A stretch of DNA of 64,000 nt from Paenibacillus wulumuqiensis (GTDB taxonomy: Bacteria > Bacillota > Bacilli > Paenibacillales > Paenibacillaceae): NCBI RefSeq assembly GCF_000971965.1, contig NZ_KQ040792.1:372001-436000 (forward strand), read 5' to 3'. Shown one piece after another: positions 62,935-64,000 of this stretch (positions within the stretch are counted from its first letter, which is position 1; every line of letters starts with the position of its first letter). The notes beneath the pieces are model-generated. The model worked only from the letters and a program-made list of their open reading frames with translations, made no database searches and had not been told where the DNA came from. The position numbers and the translations under genes are program-made.

Positions 62935-63182
62935 TTTTTTTGCATCTAACCCAGCATTCACATCACATCCATCCCAATGGTCGAAAAAAGAATAACAAAA
63001 GTAATATTATCCATTTATAGAATATAATTGTCCGCCTTCTTTTAACCGATAATATAACAAAGCACCTGAGCCATTACGCGCAGGGATGCAAGGGTTTGAC
63101 CAGAATAGCGAGTCCAGGATCAGAGTGGATTCGCCTCCCATAGATGCCGACGAACCTAAGAACAGACAGGAGAATGATGACG
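62935..63182 (+). other. Intergenic stretch, promoter region of the stalk-domain gene
   Basis: An AT-rich part (62990-63060) and a GC-richer leader follow. No gene is recognised. ACAGGAG at about 63166 is the ribosome site of the next gene. Confidence 0.4.
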
Positions 63183-64000
63183 ATGAGTAAAAAGAAATGG
63201 GTTGTAGTCGCCGCCGTTGCAGGTATGCTGCTCACCGGCTCGGCAGGTGTATATGCAGGTGCGAACATGGAGAAAATCTCTGCTTTCAAAAACCACGGGA
63301 TCAGTATCGAGATGGATGGTAAGGCCTATACGCCGGTCAATTCCAACGGCGACAAGCTGGCACCGATTACGTACCAGGGTACCACCTATCTGCCGGTCCG
63401 CTCCATTGGAGAGACGCTGAATACGAGCATTCTGTTTGATCCGGTTAATAATAAAATACTGATCAAGCCAGGCAGCGAAGCGGCTTCAACCAAAAGCAGC
63501 AGCAAAGTATCCGACAGCGGCACCACTCAGACCACAACCAAATCAGGCAGCACGGACAAAAGCGCAGCAGCCGCTTCCGGTACCGCAGCAGATACATCCA
63601 GCTCAGCGGCAGCACCAGCTCCAAGCAGTAAACCATCTGCAGCTTCCCAGTATATTGCAGCTGCCAAGAATGCAGCCGAGATTGCCGCAAGCAATGTAAC
63701 GAATGGTCCGATCGGTCCCGTTGTGGAAGAGAAAGCGGCAGTTCCATCGATTGGTATGACGACAGGCATCATTACGAGCAAGTACCTGCCGGCAGACTTC
63801 CCATTTCCGTCAGACGCAGTCAAAGGCAAAGTCAGTGAGCAGCTGGCAGGCAACAAAAAGCAGCTGTTCCTCACCTACACGACCCAGGCCAGCCTGAAAG
63901 AGGTAGGCAATGCCTATCTGACCTATTATGCTCCGCATAAGCTGGATTTGTTCAACAATCAGGTCGAGGAGACCGCATTGAGTATTGCAGGCACACTGGA
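63183..64000 (+). CDS. Secreted stalk-domain (copper amine oxidase N-terminal-like) protein, 3' end missing
   Basis: The frame is open to the right edge, giving at least 272 residues. A signal peptide (MSKKKWVVVAAVAGMLLTGSA..., cut near YAGANM) leads into a stalk-type domain (about 35-95) with ISIEMDGKAYTPVN, TTYLPVRSIGETL and VNNKILIKPG, the pattern of copper amine oxidase N-terminal domains in Paenibacillus surface proteins. A Ser/Ala/Thr-rich linker of about 55 residues follows, then an unrecognised domain. The ATG at 63183 lies 10 bases after AGGAG; ATGs at 63174 and 63177 in the same frame are closer. It lacks a visible end. Confidence 0.8.
   Translation, partial: MSKKKWVVVAAVAGMLLTGSAGVYAGANMEKISAFKNHGISIEMDGKAYTPVNSNGDKLAPITYQGTTYLPVRSIGETLNTSILFDPVNNKILIKPGSEAASTKSSSKVSDSGTTQTTTKSGSTDKSAAAASGTAADTSSSAAAPAPSSKPSAASQYIAAAKNAAEIAASNVTNGPIGPVVEEKAAVPSIGMTTGIITSKYLPADFPFPSDAVKGKVSEQLAGNKKQLFLTYTTQASLKEVGNAYLTYYAPHKLDLFNNQVEETALSIAGTL

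Noticed and set aside
1-64000. tRNA/rRNA genes, CRISPR arrays, insertion sequences or prophage
   Set aside because: No T-loop-like cluster with cloverleaf pairing, no regular spaced repeats, no transposase or phage structural protein was seen on reading.

Overview
The window looks like a chromosomal segment of a Gram-positive, endospore-forming bacterium of the Paenibacillaceae (Paenibacillus or a close relative). Reasons: moderately high GC, strong AGGAGG-type ribosome binding sites on nearly every gene, lipoprotein-anchored CUT1 sugar transporters without their own ATPase, CcpA-type cre sites, Gfo/Idh/MocA plus sugar-isomerase clusters, padR/padC, a KimA-type potassium importer, a FlxA-like protein and a split sigma-O/RsoA-like pair. 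This is inference from gene content; no rRNA or tRNA gene is present to confirm it.

Layout. 1-3.0 kb: end of an Rrf2/YwnA-type regulator, an NmrA-like NAD(P)-binding oxidoreductase, a small membrane protein and an MDR oxidoreductase. 3.0-7.6 kb: minus-strand cluster of sugar isomerase/epimerase, two Gfo/Idh/MocA dehydrogenases and an AraC regulator, with cre-like sites at both promoter regions. 7.8-11.3 kb: an MDR gene reduced to its two ends, then a tandem DUF2294 protein, a GTPase and a Ser/Thr kinase in a row. 11.6-15.7 kb: chemoreceptor, secreted pectate lyase, FlxA-like protein. 16.0-18.7 kb: flavohemoglobin with an FNR-type box at its promoter, a Crp/Fnr regulator and a MOSC protein. 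18.8-22.4 kb: a TPM-domain/coiled-coil membrane protein, an HNH endonuclease and a small zinc-ribbon membrane protein.

22.5-34.2 kb is the most distinctive block, all on the plus strand: solute-binding lipoprotein, two permeases, two tandem secreted jelly-roll/Fn3 proteins (the second broken by a nonsense codon), a DUF4127 protein and a FAD-dependent oxidoreductase. It looks like an uptake and processing locus for an unidentified glycan-like substrate. Inside it lies a ~110 bp double palindrome whose sequence-diverged but structurally matching twin lies at 62.7 kb.

34.3-38.1 kb: a frameshifted lipoprotein gene, a small membrane protein, the split sigma-factor pair, a DUF2179 protein and divergent padR/padC with a textbook PadR operator. 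38.2-47.9 kb: APH-like kinase, SgrR-type regulator, two GNAT acetyltransferases, glycosyltransferase, metallophosphoesterase, nucleoside hydrolase and a GGDEF diguanylate cyclase preceded by Spo0A-box-like sequences. 48.0-54.2 kb: two related small membrane proteins, a second CUT1 sugar transporter under probable CcpA control, a DUF2252 protein and a 37-residue membrane peptide. 54.6-64 kb: a secreted protein behind an alternative-hairpin leader, a MocR regulator divergent from a DMT exporter with repeated operators between them, a secreted protein, KimA, an XRE/membrane-protein pair and the start of a stalk-domain surface protein that runs off the window.

No CRISPR array, insertion sequence, prophage, tRNA or rRNA was recognised.
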